The notes beneath the pieces are model-generated. The model was not told the DNA's origin. It was given only the letters and a program-made list of their open reading frames with translations, and did not search any database. DNA of 14,517 nt from Anaerolineales bacterium UBA5069 (lineage in GTDB: Bacteria > Chloroflexota > Anaerolineae > Caldilineales > Caldilineaceae): NCBI GenBank assembly GCA_002415895.1, contig DIAV01000200.1, positions 10,176 to 24,692 of the forward strand. The letters are read 5' to 3'. Within the stretch, counting starts at the first letter, position 1, and every line of letters begins with the position of its first letter. The position numbers and the translations under genes are program-made. Of this stretch, positions 1-6,634 are shown piece after piece.

Positions 1-441
1 CACAATCAGGTAGAACGAACGCTCCAGCACGGCGTTGGTGAAGACGCGGCTAAAGAGCTCCCAAAGCGCCATCATGGCAAGTGTGGAGGCGACAGACAGG
101 CCGAGCGTAATGGGCACAATGCTCCAGCGAAAATCGTGACGGCGCGCGCCTGTAACAGCACGGTTCGTCTCCATGGCCCCCTGCCAATAGGCCAGCGGCC
201 CCACCAGCAATCCAATCACCAGCGTGAACATCAGAGAGTAGCCGGACACGGATTTGAGCGCGCCTGCAATTGGCAGCGTCGGGCTGCGCACAAAGAGCAA
301 ACTGAACAAGGCTGCAGCCACCGCGGCCCCCAGCGCAAAGCGCAGCGCCTGCCGCTCCACTTTGGCAGCGGCAACGAGCACATCAACGCGCTTTACCGGG
401 GTGTTAGGCGGGATATCACGAAGAGAGGGAGAAGTAGACAA
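1..441 (-). CDS. Membrane protein of unknown function, N-terminal part (gene runs off the left edge)
   Basis: An open frame of 147 codons runs from a TTG start at 441-439 to the window edge with no stop. The start is chosen because AGGAG (451-447) sits five bases upstream and no in-frame ATG or GTG precedes it. The first ~30 residues are polar. Three hydrophobic stretches follow, at about residues 33-51, 68-87 and 106-128, separated by short charged loops (for example the arginine-rich stretch near 94-105), so this is an integral membrane protein. I do not recognise the family. It lies 61 bases downstream of dhaL on the same strand and could be the last part of that transcript, which would fit a transporter or accessory role, but nothing in the sequence proves that. 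Long reading frames on the opposite strand here are low-complexity shadows. Confidence 0.72.
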   Translation of the reverse strand, partial: MSTSPSLRDIPPNTPVKRVDVLVAAAKVERQALRFALGAAVAAALFSLLFVRSPTLPIAGALKSVSGYSLMFTLVIGLLVGPLAYWQGAMETNRAVTGARRHDFRWSIVPITLGLSVASTLAMMALWELFSRVFTNAVLERSFYLIV

Positions 442-444
442 TTT

Positions 445-451
445 GGCTCCT
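445..451 (-). promoter_or_regulatory. Ribosome binding site deciding a TTG start
   Basis: On the minus strand AGGAG is followed by a five-base spacer (CCAAA) and then TTG at 441-439. No alternative ATG or GTG lies in frame upstream, so this site fixes the start of the partial membrane protein gene. Confidence 0.65.
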
Positions 452-502
452 GTTACGTTCTGCTCATGGACGATGTAATGCGAATTTGAGATCTGAATGC
501 TA

Positions 503-1159
503 TCAGGCGGCGGCGTTGATTGTCGCCGCCAGTGTCGTAAACAGGTGGTAGCTGCTGGTGGCGCCGGGGTCCTGGTGGCCGATGGAGCGCGGGCCCAGGT
601 AGCTGGCGCGCCCCTTGCGCGCTTCCATGGCAATGGTGGCGTGCAGGCCAGTGCGCGCCGCTTCAAGGGTTGCCGCCAGCGCATCGGGCAGGTCAAGGCC
701 GGCTGTGGCTGCCCGCTCCAGCGCGTCCACAGCCGGAAAGAGGACGTCGAGCATGGTCTTTTCACCCAGGGCGGCCTTGCCGCGGTTCTGCACACCTTCC
801 GCCCCCGCGCGGCACATGGCCGCCAATTGTTGCGTGGAAACCACAGTGCAGCCGGCCAGCGCGGGCGTCTGTGCGGCACGCAGAAAGAACGAGCCATAGA
901 GCGGGCCCGCCGCTCCACCCACGCTGCTGATGAGCGTCATGGCCACCGTGCGGAAGAGCGCAGCCACATCCTCCGCCGGCTCGCTCGCGTCCAGCAGATG
1001 CATGCGCACCTTGCTCATGCCGCGCACCATGTTGGCCCCATGGTCCGCATCGCCAATCGCAGCGTCAAGTTCCGTTAATTGGTCGGCAATCTCGTCAATG
1101 CAATCAGCATAACGCAGAAGCCAGGCCCGCAACTGGGCCAGAGTCATGTCGGGGCGCAT
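503..1159 (-). CDS. dhaL: Dihydroxyacetone kinase subunit DhaL (ADP-binding phosphotransferase subunit)
   Basis: This 218-residue protein has the normal DhaL length and aligns end to end with E. coli DhaL from memory. In the PTS-type system DhaL carries a tightly bound ADP/Mg2+ that is rephosphorylated by DhaM, and it passes phosphate to the sugar held on DhaK. The metal-nucleotide motif LDAAIGDADHGANM is present, with D32, D37, D39 and H40 matching the metal-binding Asp residues. MTLISSVGGAAGPLYGSFF (from about residue 74) and the C-terminal block ARKGRASYLGPRSIGHQDPG are also characteristic. ATG at 1159 is preferred because GAGG lies four bases upstream; an internal ATG at 1147 has no such site. 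It follows dhaK after a 49-base gap on the same strand, so the two are probably co-transcribed. No DhaM gene is visible, so the phosphate donor is unknown. Confidence 0.95.
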   Translation of the reverse strand: MRPDMTLAQLRAWLLRYADCIDEIADQLTELDAAIGDADHGANMVRGMSKVRMHLLDASEPAEDVAALFRTVAMTLISSVGGAAGPLYGSFFLRAAQTPALAGCTVVSTQQLAAMCRAGAEGVQNRGKAALGEKTMLDVLFPAVDALERAATAGLDLPDALAATLEAARTGLHATIAMEARKGRASYLGPRSIGHQDPGATSSYHLFTTLAATINAAA

Positions 1160-1208
1160 AGAACCTCAAGCAGATGGAAGCAATGTGTTAGCGATCGTTG
1201 ACCACTTT

Positions 1209-2237
1209 TTACCAGCGCAGTGTGGGCGTCCAAACCGGCGCATCCCACAGCCTGAGCAACTCGTCGTCCAGGCGCAGGACGGTGACGGCTGCACCTGCCA
1301 TGTCGAGGCTGGTGACGAAATCGCCCACAAGTGACCGTTCCACAACCACGCCTTGCGCTTCCAACATGCGGTGGAGGTGGTTATAGACAATATAGAGCTC
1401 CTGCTGGGGTGTGCCGCCCAACCCTGTGACCATGGCCAGCACGCGCTCGCCCGGGCGCAATTCCAGATCGGCGGCCACGGCTTCAAGCAGCAGCTCGACA
1501 ACCGCATCGGCGGAGGTGGTCTCAATGCGCATACGGCCTGCTTCGCCGTGAATGCCAACGCCCACCTCCATGGTGCCTGCAGGCAGGCGGAAGGTGGGCC
1601 GCCCCAGCATGGGGGCTGTGCAACTGCTGAGCGCCACGCCCATGCTGCGCACCTGGTTGCTGGCGCGCTGGCTGACAGCGACCACCTGCTCCAGGGTATA
1701 GCCCGCATCGGCGGCCGCGCCGGCCACCTTCTCCACCAGCACAGCCCCGCCCAGGCCGCGCCGGCGCGCCTTGTCCGGCACCGCCACATCGTCGGAGACA
1801 AGCACGGAGGCAAGCTCCACCGCGCGCGCCGCCGCAAGTTCCATGGCCATCTCGCTGTTGAGCACGCCCCCGGCATAGTTCTTCACAATGAGCACCACGC
1901 CCTGCCCGCCGTGCGTCGCGTCAATGGCGGCAAGGTACTGGTCGGGCGTGGGGCTGGTGAAAATGTCGCCGGGGCAGGCGGCGTCGAGCATGCCGCGGCC
2001 CACATAGCCCGTGTTGAGCGGCTCATGGCCGCTGCCGCTGCCGCTGATCACGGTGACTTTGCCCTGCACGGGTGCGTCGCGCCGCACAAGCACGCAGGGT
2101 GATTCGTAGAGGCGCACCATGGAAGCGTGCGCGAGCGCAAAGCCGCGCAGCGAATCCGCAACGGCATTGGCCGGATCGTTGATCAGTTTTTGCATTGGCT
2201 CAGCGGCGGTCATGTCGATTCCAGATTGGGAAACCAC
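1209..2237 (-). CDS. dhaK: Dihydroxyacetone kinase subunit DhaK (substrate-binding), with altered catalytic position
   Basis: DhaK binds dihydroxyacetone covalently as a hemiaminal on a histidine while DhaL donates phosphate. Family marks are GSGSGHEP (residues 66-73; H71 corresponds to E. coli H56), CPGDIFTSPTPDQ (88-100), the EVGVGIHGE segment (224-232) with the covalent-binding histidine H230, and the C-terminal DAPVWTPTLRW. The total of 342 residues is close to the usual ~350. The motif KNYTGDILNF, whose Asp (E. coli D109) serves in catalysis, reads KNYAGGVLNS here, so that Asp is Gly at residue 124. The start is uncertain. GTG at 2237 has GGTGA six bases upstream, while family alignment points to ATG at 2195 (MQKLIND), with another ATG at 2213. 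It could be a kinase for another small ketose, or a DhaK-like binding or regulatory protein. Family assignment is very sure; enzyme activity is not. Confidence 0.93.
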   Translation of the reverse strand: MVSQSGIDMTAAEPMQKLINDPANAVADSLRGFALAHASMVRLYESPCVLVRRDAPVQGKVTVISGSGSGHEPLNTGYVGRGMLDAACPGDIFTSPTPDQYLAAIDATHGGQGVVLIVKNYAGGVLNSEMAMELAAARAVELASVLVSDDVAVPDKARRRGLGGAVLVEKVAGAAADAGYTLEQVVAVSQRASNQVRSMGVALSSCTAPMLGRPTFRLPAGTMEVGVGIHGEAGRMRIETTSADAVVELLLEAVAADLELRPGERVLAMVTGLGGTPQQELYIVYNHLHRMLEAQGVVVERSLVGDFVTSLDMAGAAVTVLRLDDELLRLWDAPVWTPTLRW

Positions 2238-2347
2238 AGCAGCTCACCCCCAGCCCTTCACTGCAATTCGTTGCCACAATTCATTGCCGCACCTTGGATG
2301 CGGCACAGGTTGGCAAGGAGAGACATATCTACAAACATTTCATTTCG

Positions 2348-2397
2348 TGGTGCATCCGGCAAGTACGCGAGGGATTGCGTACTTGCCGGATGCACCA
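2348..2397. repeat. Perfect 21-bp inverted repeat with 8-base loop between rdgB and dhaK
   Basis: Arms 2348-2368 and 2377-2397 are exact reverse complements (21 of 21), separated by gagggatt. The element starts two bases beyond the rdgB stop codon (2401-2399), so it would form a strong hairpin at the 3' end of the rdgB message. After the stem the minus strand reads cgaaatgaaatg, not a U-run, so it is not a standard intrinsic terminator. It may attenuate, protect the 3' end, or be a mobile palindromic element like the others in this window. Confidence 0.85.
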
Positions 2398-2398
2398 T

Positions 2399-2995
2399 TT
2401 AGGTGTGCAGCAAATCAAGCAGCAGTGCGTGCGCCTTTTGCGCGGCCAGGGCGCGATGGCTTACACGATTCTTTACATCAGCGGGCAACTCGGCCAGCGT
2501 TTGCCCCAATGCAGGCAGGTAGAAAACGGGGTCATAGCCAAAACCATTTGCACCGCGCGGCACGTCGGTCATCATGCCGGGGAAGTCGGCCTCCACCACG
2601 TGTTCCACGCCCGATGGCTCCACCAACGCCACAGCGCAGCGGAAACGGGCCGTCCATTGCGCCCTGGGAATGGGCGCGAGCTCGGCCAGCACCTTATTGT
2701 AACGGTCGGCGTCACTTGCATTGGGGCCCGCATAGCGTGCCGAAAAGACACCCGGACGGCCGGCAAGGGCGTCAATCTCGAGGCCACTGTCATCCGCCCA
2801 TGTCCAAAGGCCCGTGGCGGCGGCATAGGCGTGCGCCTTGAGCAGCGCGTTTTCGGCGAAAGTGCTGCCCGTCTCCTCAACATCAAAAACAATGCCCTCG
2901 GCATCAAGCCAGGTTACCTCCAGCGGCAGATCGGCCAGCAGCGCCTGGTATTCGCGGATTTTGCCGGGATTGTGGGTTGCAACCAACAGCTTCAT
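2399..2995 (-). CDS. rdgB: dITP/XTP pyrophosphatase (RdgB/HAM1 family)
   Basis: This 198-residue cytosolic enzyme hydrolyses non-canonical purine triphosphates (dITP, XTP, ITP) to the monophosphate and pyrophosphate, keeping deaminated bases out of DNA. Visible family motifs are the N-terminal VATHNPGK (5-12), FAENALLKA (46-54), the acidic ADDSGLEIDAL (67-77) with D68/D69 at the metal/catalytic position, PGVFSARYAG (81-90), PRGANGFGYDPVF (146-158) and NRVSHRALA (176-184). Length and motif order are normal. The frame is open upstream to 3256, but ATG at 2995 is the right start: GGAG lies six bases upstream and the family begins with this MKLLVATHN segment. It diverges from prs. Downstream lies a perfect 21-bp hairpin and then dhaK on the same strand. 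Confidence 0.95.
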   Translation of the reverse strand: MKLLVATHNPGKIREYQALLADLPLEVTWLDAEGIVFDVEETGSTFAENALLKAHAYAAATGLWTWADDSGLEIDALAGRPGVFSARYAGPNASDADRYNKVLAELAPIPRAQWTARFRCAVALVEPSGVEHVVEADFPGMMTDVPRGANGFGYDPVFYLPALGQTLAELPADVKNRVSHRALAAQKAHALLLDLLHT

Positions 2996-3113
2996 GCAGT
3001 GCTCCAGACGGCGATGGCGGCATAGGGCGGTTCGGTTGTACGCATGGATGAGATGCATTGCGGCAAAAGCGGGGCAACGCGCACCCAGAAACGTGCGCCC
3101 CACGCCCCTTGCT

Positions 3114-3143
3114 TTGACACTCGGGATGATACTATCATAGAAT
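3114..3143 (+). promoter_or_regulatory. Sigma70-type promoter for prs
   Basis: A perfect TTGACA (3114-3119) is followed after 18 bases by TAGAAT (3138-3143), one base from the TATAAT consensus. Transcription would begin near 3150, leaving about 135 bases of 5' leader before the prs ATG at 3285. This also rules out the in-frame GTG at 3147 as a translation start on this transcript. Confidence 0.7.
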
Positions 3144-3284
3144 CGAGTGAAGGCGGAACGTGGGTGGTTTCCCCTGTCCCCAGACGGATTGCCATGTGCG
3201 CGCAAAGCGCCTCCGTTGCTGCTCGTCCTCTGCCGCCCTCTCGTGCATTGTGCCAACTGCCATCAGCACGCCGAAAGCAAGGCC

Positions 3285-4241
3285 ATGGTTCATTCCTACC
3301 ACCCACTCTCCATCTTTTCCGGATCGGCCCACCGCGAACTCGCCGAGGAGATCGCGCAACTGTTGGGCGTGTCGCTGGGCAAGGCCACCACACGCCGCCT
3401 GCCCGACAGCGAAATCCATGTGAAAATTGAAGAGGTCGTCCGCGACCAGGATGTCTTCTTCATCCAGCCCTGTTCGGCGCCCGTGAATGACCACCTGGTG
3501 GAGATGCTGTTGTATCTTGACGCTTTCCGCCGCGCCAGCGCCCACCGTGTGAGCCTGGTGATGCCCTACTACCCCTATGCACGCCAGGATCGCATGGCGC
3601 AGGGACGCGAGGCCATCTCGGCGCGCGTGGTGGCCAACATGATCGAGAGCATGGACGTGCGGCGCGTAATGTATGTGGACATCCACAACCGCGCGATTCA
3701 AGGCTTCTTCAACATTCCGGTGGACCCGCTGAGCGCGCTGCCGCTGCTGGCGGAGTACTTCAGCCGCCCCGGCTACGAGAATGCGGCGATTGTCAGCCCT
3801 GATGTGGGCCGCGCCGGTTTTGCCGGTCGCTATGCCGAACTGCTGAACCTGCCGCTGGTGGTCATGCACAAGCGGCGCACCGGCTTCAGCACAACGCAAA
3901 CCACCCACGTGGTCGGCGATATTGAGGGTCGGCGCCCTATTGTGATTGATGACATTGTGGCGGGCGGCAGCGTCCTCAAGCAACTCGATGCGCTCTATGA
4001 TGCGGGGGCCGTGGGCAAAACCGTCTTTTCCATCACCCACCCGGTGCTGCTGCCTACTGCGCTCCAGCGGCTGGATGATGACGAGCGCATTGAGAAACTG
4101 GTTGTAACAAACACAGTGCCCGTGCCACCCGAGAAGCGCCACCCCAAGGTGGAGGTGCTCTCCATTGCACCCCTGCTCGCCGAGATCATCAACAAGATTT
4201 ACCGCGGCGAAAGCATCTCAAGCCGCCTGGTGCTCTCGTGA
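3285..4241 (+). CDS. prs: Ribose-phosphate pyrophosphokinase (PRPP synthetase), divergent form
   Basis: Prs makes PRPP from ribose 5-phosphate and ATP for nucleotide, histidine and tryptophan synthesis. The 318 residues from ATG 3285 match the usual ~315. Motifs are [10 protein letters not shown] (39-48), [10 protein letters not shown] (94-103), [11 protein letters not shown] (132-142) with H134 at the conserved His, IVSPDVG (169-175), and HKRRTGF (195-201) at the flexible catalytic loop with K196 and R198. The PRPP-binding loop, normally like DDMIDTGGTL, reads [10 protein letters not shown] (222-231). It can be aligned only by deleting one residue or by losing the second acid, so this is a non-standard branch. 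Start choice: similarity begins at [16 protein letters not shown], and an in-frame GTG at 3147 would precede the predicted transcription start. The Shine-Dalgarno is weak. A sub-functional paralogue cannot be excluded. Confidence 0.88.
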   Translation: MVHSYHPLSIFSGSAHRELAEEIAQLLGVSLGKATTRRLPDSEIHVKIEEVVRDQDVFFIQPCSAPVNDHLVEMLLYLDAFRRASAHRVSLVMPYYPYARQDRMAQGREAISARVVANMIESMDVRRVMYVDIHNRAIQGFFNIPVDPLSALPLLAEYFSRPGYENAAIVSPDVGRAGFAGRYAELLNLPLVVMHKRRTGFSTTQTTHVVGDIEGRRPIVIDDIVAGGSVLKQLDALYDAGAVGKTVFSITHPVLLPTALQRLDDDERIEKLVVTNTVPVPPEKRHPKVEVLSIAPLLAEIINKIYRGESISSRLVLS

Positions 4242-4267
4242 GGGTGAAATCTGATTGTGAATACAAG

Positions 4268-4372
4268 TGACAATTGATCACTGATCATTTGATCACTGAT
4301 CATTGGCTGATCAACCTGGTTACGCAGCCAATGATCCGATATCAATTGTCAATTATCAGTCAACCAGTCAAC
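4268..4372. repeat. Composite intergenic repeat: nested inverted repeat plus tandem duplications between prs and the bactofilin gene
   Basis: Outer arms 4268-4278 and 4341-4351 (11 bp) and inner arms 4298-4309 and 4325-4336 (12 bp) are exact inverted repeats around a 15-base loop. The left side is longer because tgatcactgatcatt is duplicated exactly in tandem (4275-4289 and 4290-4304). Immediately after the palindrome cagtcaac is repeated in tandem (4357-4364, 4365-4372), and related caacca/cagtca words continue to about 4402. This AT-rich stretch is compositionally unlike the surrounding genes. No U-run terminator and no promoter were seen. Confidence 0.75.
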
Positions 4373-4436
4373 CAATAAACAAATCAACCACTCAACCAGT
4401 CACTCATCTCCCACCTTTCCAGTCACCCCACTCTTC

Positions 4437-4886
4437 ATGCCCACACGCACACAACGCCCTCAACCCGATGCCCTGGAAGTTGTCCTGGGGCCACGCGCCA
4501 CCTTTTCCGGTACGCTCCGCTCCGAAACCTCCATTCGCATTGATGGCGCTGTGGAAGGGGGCTTGATCGAGACGCCCGCCAATGTCATTCTCACGGAGGG
4601 CGCGCGCGTCCATTGCGACATAACGGCCAAAACGGTCAGCATCCGCGGCGTTTTTCAAGGCATGCTGCGCGCCGACCGCGTTGAGCTGCTCACGGGGAGC
4701 CGTGTAGCAGGTACGATTCAGGTCAACTCCTTCTATATGGACGACGGCGTCTTTATGCAGGCGGAGGTGACATTGCGCGGCGCACGGCCAGGGCAGCCCA
4801 TGGGCCGCCTCATGCCTAATGCGCCGCAGGTTCAAGCCGCTCCACCCGCACCGGCCAGCGGGCCGGCGCCACGCACCAAATTGTAG
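4437..4886 (+). CDS. Bactofilin family cytoskeletal protein
   Basis: This 149-residue protein is a bactofilin (DUF583). Such proteins are small, nucleotide-independent, beta-helical, polymer-forming, and act under the membrane in cell shape or polar localisation. The domain spans about residues 13-117. It has the characteristic run of short glycine-centred turns: GPRATFSGTLRSETSIRIDG (18-37), EGGLIETPANVILTEGARVH (40-59), ITAKTVSIRGVFQG (62-75), then ADRVELLTGSRVAGTI (79-94). The C-terminal tail (~118-149) is Pro/Ala-rich and disordered, as is usual. ATG 4437 is the only start in frame close to the domain; no Shine-Dalgarno is visible, so initiation may be weak or unusual. The gene stands between prs and a solute-binding lipoprotein, 52 bases before the latter's ATG. 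No peptidase M23 neighbour is present. Confidence 0.9.
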   Translation: MPTRTQRPQPDALEVVLGPRATFSGTLRSETSIRIDGAVEGGLIETPANVILTEGARVHCDITAKTVSIRGVFQGMLRADRVELLTGSRVAGTIQVNSFYMDDGVFMQAEVTLRGARPGQPMGRLMPNAPQVQAAPPAPASGPAPRTKL

Positions 4887-4938
4887 ACCCGTCGACTCTG
4901 CTTCCTATGCCTTCACCCTCTTGAAAGGAACTGCTGTT

Positions 4939-5784
4939 ATGAACCGCCGCACCCTCACACTGCTTGCCTCACTCATCATGATCATGGCGCTCATGCTCAG
5001 CGCCTGCGCCGCACCTGCCGCACCTGCCGCACCTGCCGATGCCGTCCCTGCGGCAGAGGCCACCGCGGCTCCCGCTGGCGAGGCCGCCGCACCCGCCGCC
5101 GACATGCTGGTTGTGCGCGCCGGCACCAATGCCGAGTACCAGCCCTTTGAATTCGTTGACGAAAATGGCGAAATCGTTGGCTTTGACATTGACATCCTCA
5201 ATGCCATTGGCGCGACCGCCGGCTTCACTGTGGAATGGACCAACACCAAGTGGGACGGCATCTTCGTTGCCCTGGCCAATGGCGAGTTTGATGTTGTGGC
5301 CAGCGCCGTCACAATTACCGACGAGCGCAAGCTCACCATTGACTTCAGCGATCCCTACTTCAACGCCGGCCAGGCCATTGCCACCAGCGCCGACAACACC
5401 ACCATCACCGGCCCCGATTCGCTGACCGCAGACGTTAAGGTGGGCGTGCAGTTGGGCACCACGGGCGACATTTGGCTCACCGAAAACACCGATGCCGACG
5501 TGCAGCGCTTTGACGAAAACCCCCTCGCCATGCAGGCCCTGGCTTCCGGCGACATTGACGCCGTTGTGGGTGACTCACCGACGCTGGCCGACATCATTGC
5601 GCAGAACCCGGAACTCAACCTCAAGATCGTGGGCGAGCCCTTCACCGATGAGTTCTACGGCATTGCCATTCAGAAGGGCATGACCGACCTGCAGGCGATG
5701 ATTAACCAGGGGCTGGCCGACATCAAGGCCGACGGCACCTACGATGCGATCTACGCCAAGTACTTTGCCCCGCCCGCAGAGTAG
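4939..5784 (+). CDS. ABC transporter substrate-binding lipoprotein (polar/basic amino acid type)
   Basis: This 281-residue lipoprotein is of the family-3 solute-binding type that captures amino acids for an ABC importer. The signal peptide is residues 1-22 with lipobox LSAC (lipidated Cys23), followed by an Ala/Pro linker (24-54) built partly from a 9-base tandem repeat. The binding domain begins near [15 protein letters not shown] and contains [48 protein letters not shown] and, in lobe 2, [13 protein letters not shown]. It ends [13 protein letters not shown], all typical of the family. ATG 4939 is chosen because AAGGA lies nine bases upstream and the signal peptide begins there; the frame is open further upstream. 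No permease or ATPase follows, and an intrinsic terminator closes the gene, so it is an orphan binding protein. The exact amino acid bound cannot be read from sequence. Confidence 0.92.
   Translation: MNRRTLTLLASLIMIMALMLSACAAPAAPAAPADAVPAAEATAAPAGEAAAPAADMLVVRAGTNAEYQPFEFVDENGEIVGFDIDILNAIGATAGFTVEWTNTKWDGIFVALANGEFDVVASAVTITDERKLTIDFSDPYFNAGQAIATSADNTTITGPDSLTADVKVGVQLGTTGDIWLTENTDADVQRFDENPLAMQALASGDIDAVVGDSPTLADIIAQNPELNLKIVGEPFTDEFYGIAIQKGMTDLQAMINQGLADIKADGTYDAIYAKYFAPPAE
5011..5037 (+). repeat. Three perfect 9-base tandem repeats in the lipoprotein linker
   Basis: The unit gcacctgcc occurs three times head to tail and encodes Ala-Pro-Ala repeats just after the lipidated cysteine. The repeat is in frame, so slippage would change linker length without breaking the gene. 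Confidence 0.8.
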
Positions 5785-5866
5785 AACGCAAGCACAACAA
5801 GCCTTGCACACCCGCGTGACTTCACCGCTGCGCTTACAGACGACGCAGGCGAATTTAGGCACATTG

Positions 5867-5902
5867 AAGGGGTCACGGCCTGTTGCCGTGGCCCCTTTCC
5901 TT
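5867..5902 (+). terminator. Intrinsic terminator after the substrate-binding protein gene
   Basis: Arms 5867-5879 (aaggggtcacggc) and 5885-5897 form a 13-bp GC-rich stem with one T-G pair and a five-base loop, followed by a pyrimidine-rich tttcctt. It lies 83 bases after the stop of the lipoprotein gene and 105 bases before the tpx ATG, so it probably separates the two transcripts. Confidence 0.75.
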
Positions 5903-6001
5903 GCACATGCTCTATACAGCACGTGTTCTACACAGACTGGGACGCGCCGGCAAGAGCCGATGCGCGCCACGGTTGTCAAAATGAATCAATATGGAGACAG
6001 C

Positions 6002-6514
6002 ATGAACGAGCGTACGTTTGAGTTTCGAGATCGCCAGTTGGCTGTGGACGGCCCCACGCTCAAGGTGGGCGACAACGCACCCGAAGCCACGCTGCAAACC
6101 GGTTTTGCCTCGCCCTGGCCACTGCTTGGCAACACGCAGGGCAAAGTGCGCCTGATTAGCGTTGTGCCCAGCATTGACACAGGCGTGTGTGATGCCCAGA
6201 CGCGCCGCATCAACGAAGAAGCAGCCAGCCTGGGCGACGGGGTGAGGGTACTCACAGTGAGCGTTGACATGCCCGCGGCGCAGAAGCGCTGGTGCGGGGC
6301 CGCCGGCGTTGAGCGCGTGCAAATGCTCTCCGACTACGTGAACGTGGACTTCGGCAAGGCGTGGGGCACCTATGTACCGGAGTTACGTATTGACCAGCGC
6401 GCCGTCTTCGTGGTGGATGCAAACAATATCGTGCGCTATGCCGAATATGTCCCCGTGATTGGCCAGCAGCCCAACTACGATGCCGCGTTGGCAGCTGTCA
6501 AGTCACTGATCTAG
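6002..6514 (+). CDS. tpx: Thiol peroxidase Tpx (atypical 2-Cys peroxiredoxin)
   Basis: This 170-residue protein reduces hydrogen peroxide and organic hydroperoxides using thioredoxin. The peroxidatic site [19 protein letters not shown] places the reactive Cys at 63, with the expected Pro/Thr context. The resolving Cys98 lies in [13 protein letters not shown], matching the E. coli FCGAEG position. Further family signatures are [21 protein letters not shown] (83-94) and [19 protein letters not shown] near the C-terminus. Length is as expected (~165-170). ATG 6002 is preferred because GGAG stands five bases upstream and the family N-terminus aligns there; the frame stays open upstream to 5744. 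It converges on the CBS-domain gene, and a long palindrome (6542-6616) lies in the 120-base gap between the two stops. It is cytosolic, as there is no signal peptide. Confidence 0.95.
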   Translation: MNERTFEFRDRQLAVDGPTLKVGDNAPEATLQTGFASPWPLLGNTQGKVRLISVVPSIDTGVCDAQTRRINEEAASLGDGVRVLTVSVDMPAAQKRWCGAAGVERVQMLSDYVNVDFGKAWGTYVPELRIDQRAVFVVDANNIVRYAEYVPVIGQQPNYDAALAAVKSLI

Positions 6515-6541
6515 CCACAATCAAGCCACCACCTGCTTGAT

Positions 6542-6616
6542 TCAATAACAGGGATGGCACATGGATGGCAGCGGATGAATTGCCCGTTGCTATCTGTGTG
6601 CCATCCCTGTTATTGA
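6542..6616. repeat. Long inverted repeat (33 pairs, 9-base loop) between convergent tpx and CBS genes
   Basis: Arms 6542-6561 and 6597-6616 are perfect 20-bp inverted repeats. Pairing then continues inward for 13 more positions (6562-6574 with 6584-6596): nine Watson-Crick and four G-T pairs, leaving a nine-base loop (6575-6583). All four imperfect pairs are G-U in a plus-strand RNA. It starts 28 bases after the tpx stop and could act as a transcript end for both convergent genes, though no U-run follows on either side. The segment ctatctgtgtg (6590-6600) recurs exactly in the element at 8.3 kb. Confidence 0.85.
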
Positions 6617-6634
6617 TCTTCGGGTTGTTTTGCT

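Noticed and set aside
2996..3256. N-terminal extension of rdgB to 3256
   Set aside because: The added residues are arginine-rich and unlike the family, and ATG 2995 has its own Shine-Dalgarno.
3147..3284. Upstream GTG extension of prs by 46 residues
   Set aside because: The GTG lies at or before the predicted transcription start, and the extra residues are not Prs-like; homology starts at ATG 3285.
3135..4142. 335-codon open frame on the minus strand opposite prs
   Set aside because: It is antisense to prs, His/Val/Ala-rich, without a domain or ribosome binding site.
6542..6616. Standard intrinsic terminator for tpx
   Set aside because: The stem is far longer than usual and no U-run follows on either strand, so it is reported as a repeat instead.
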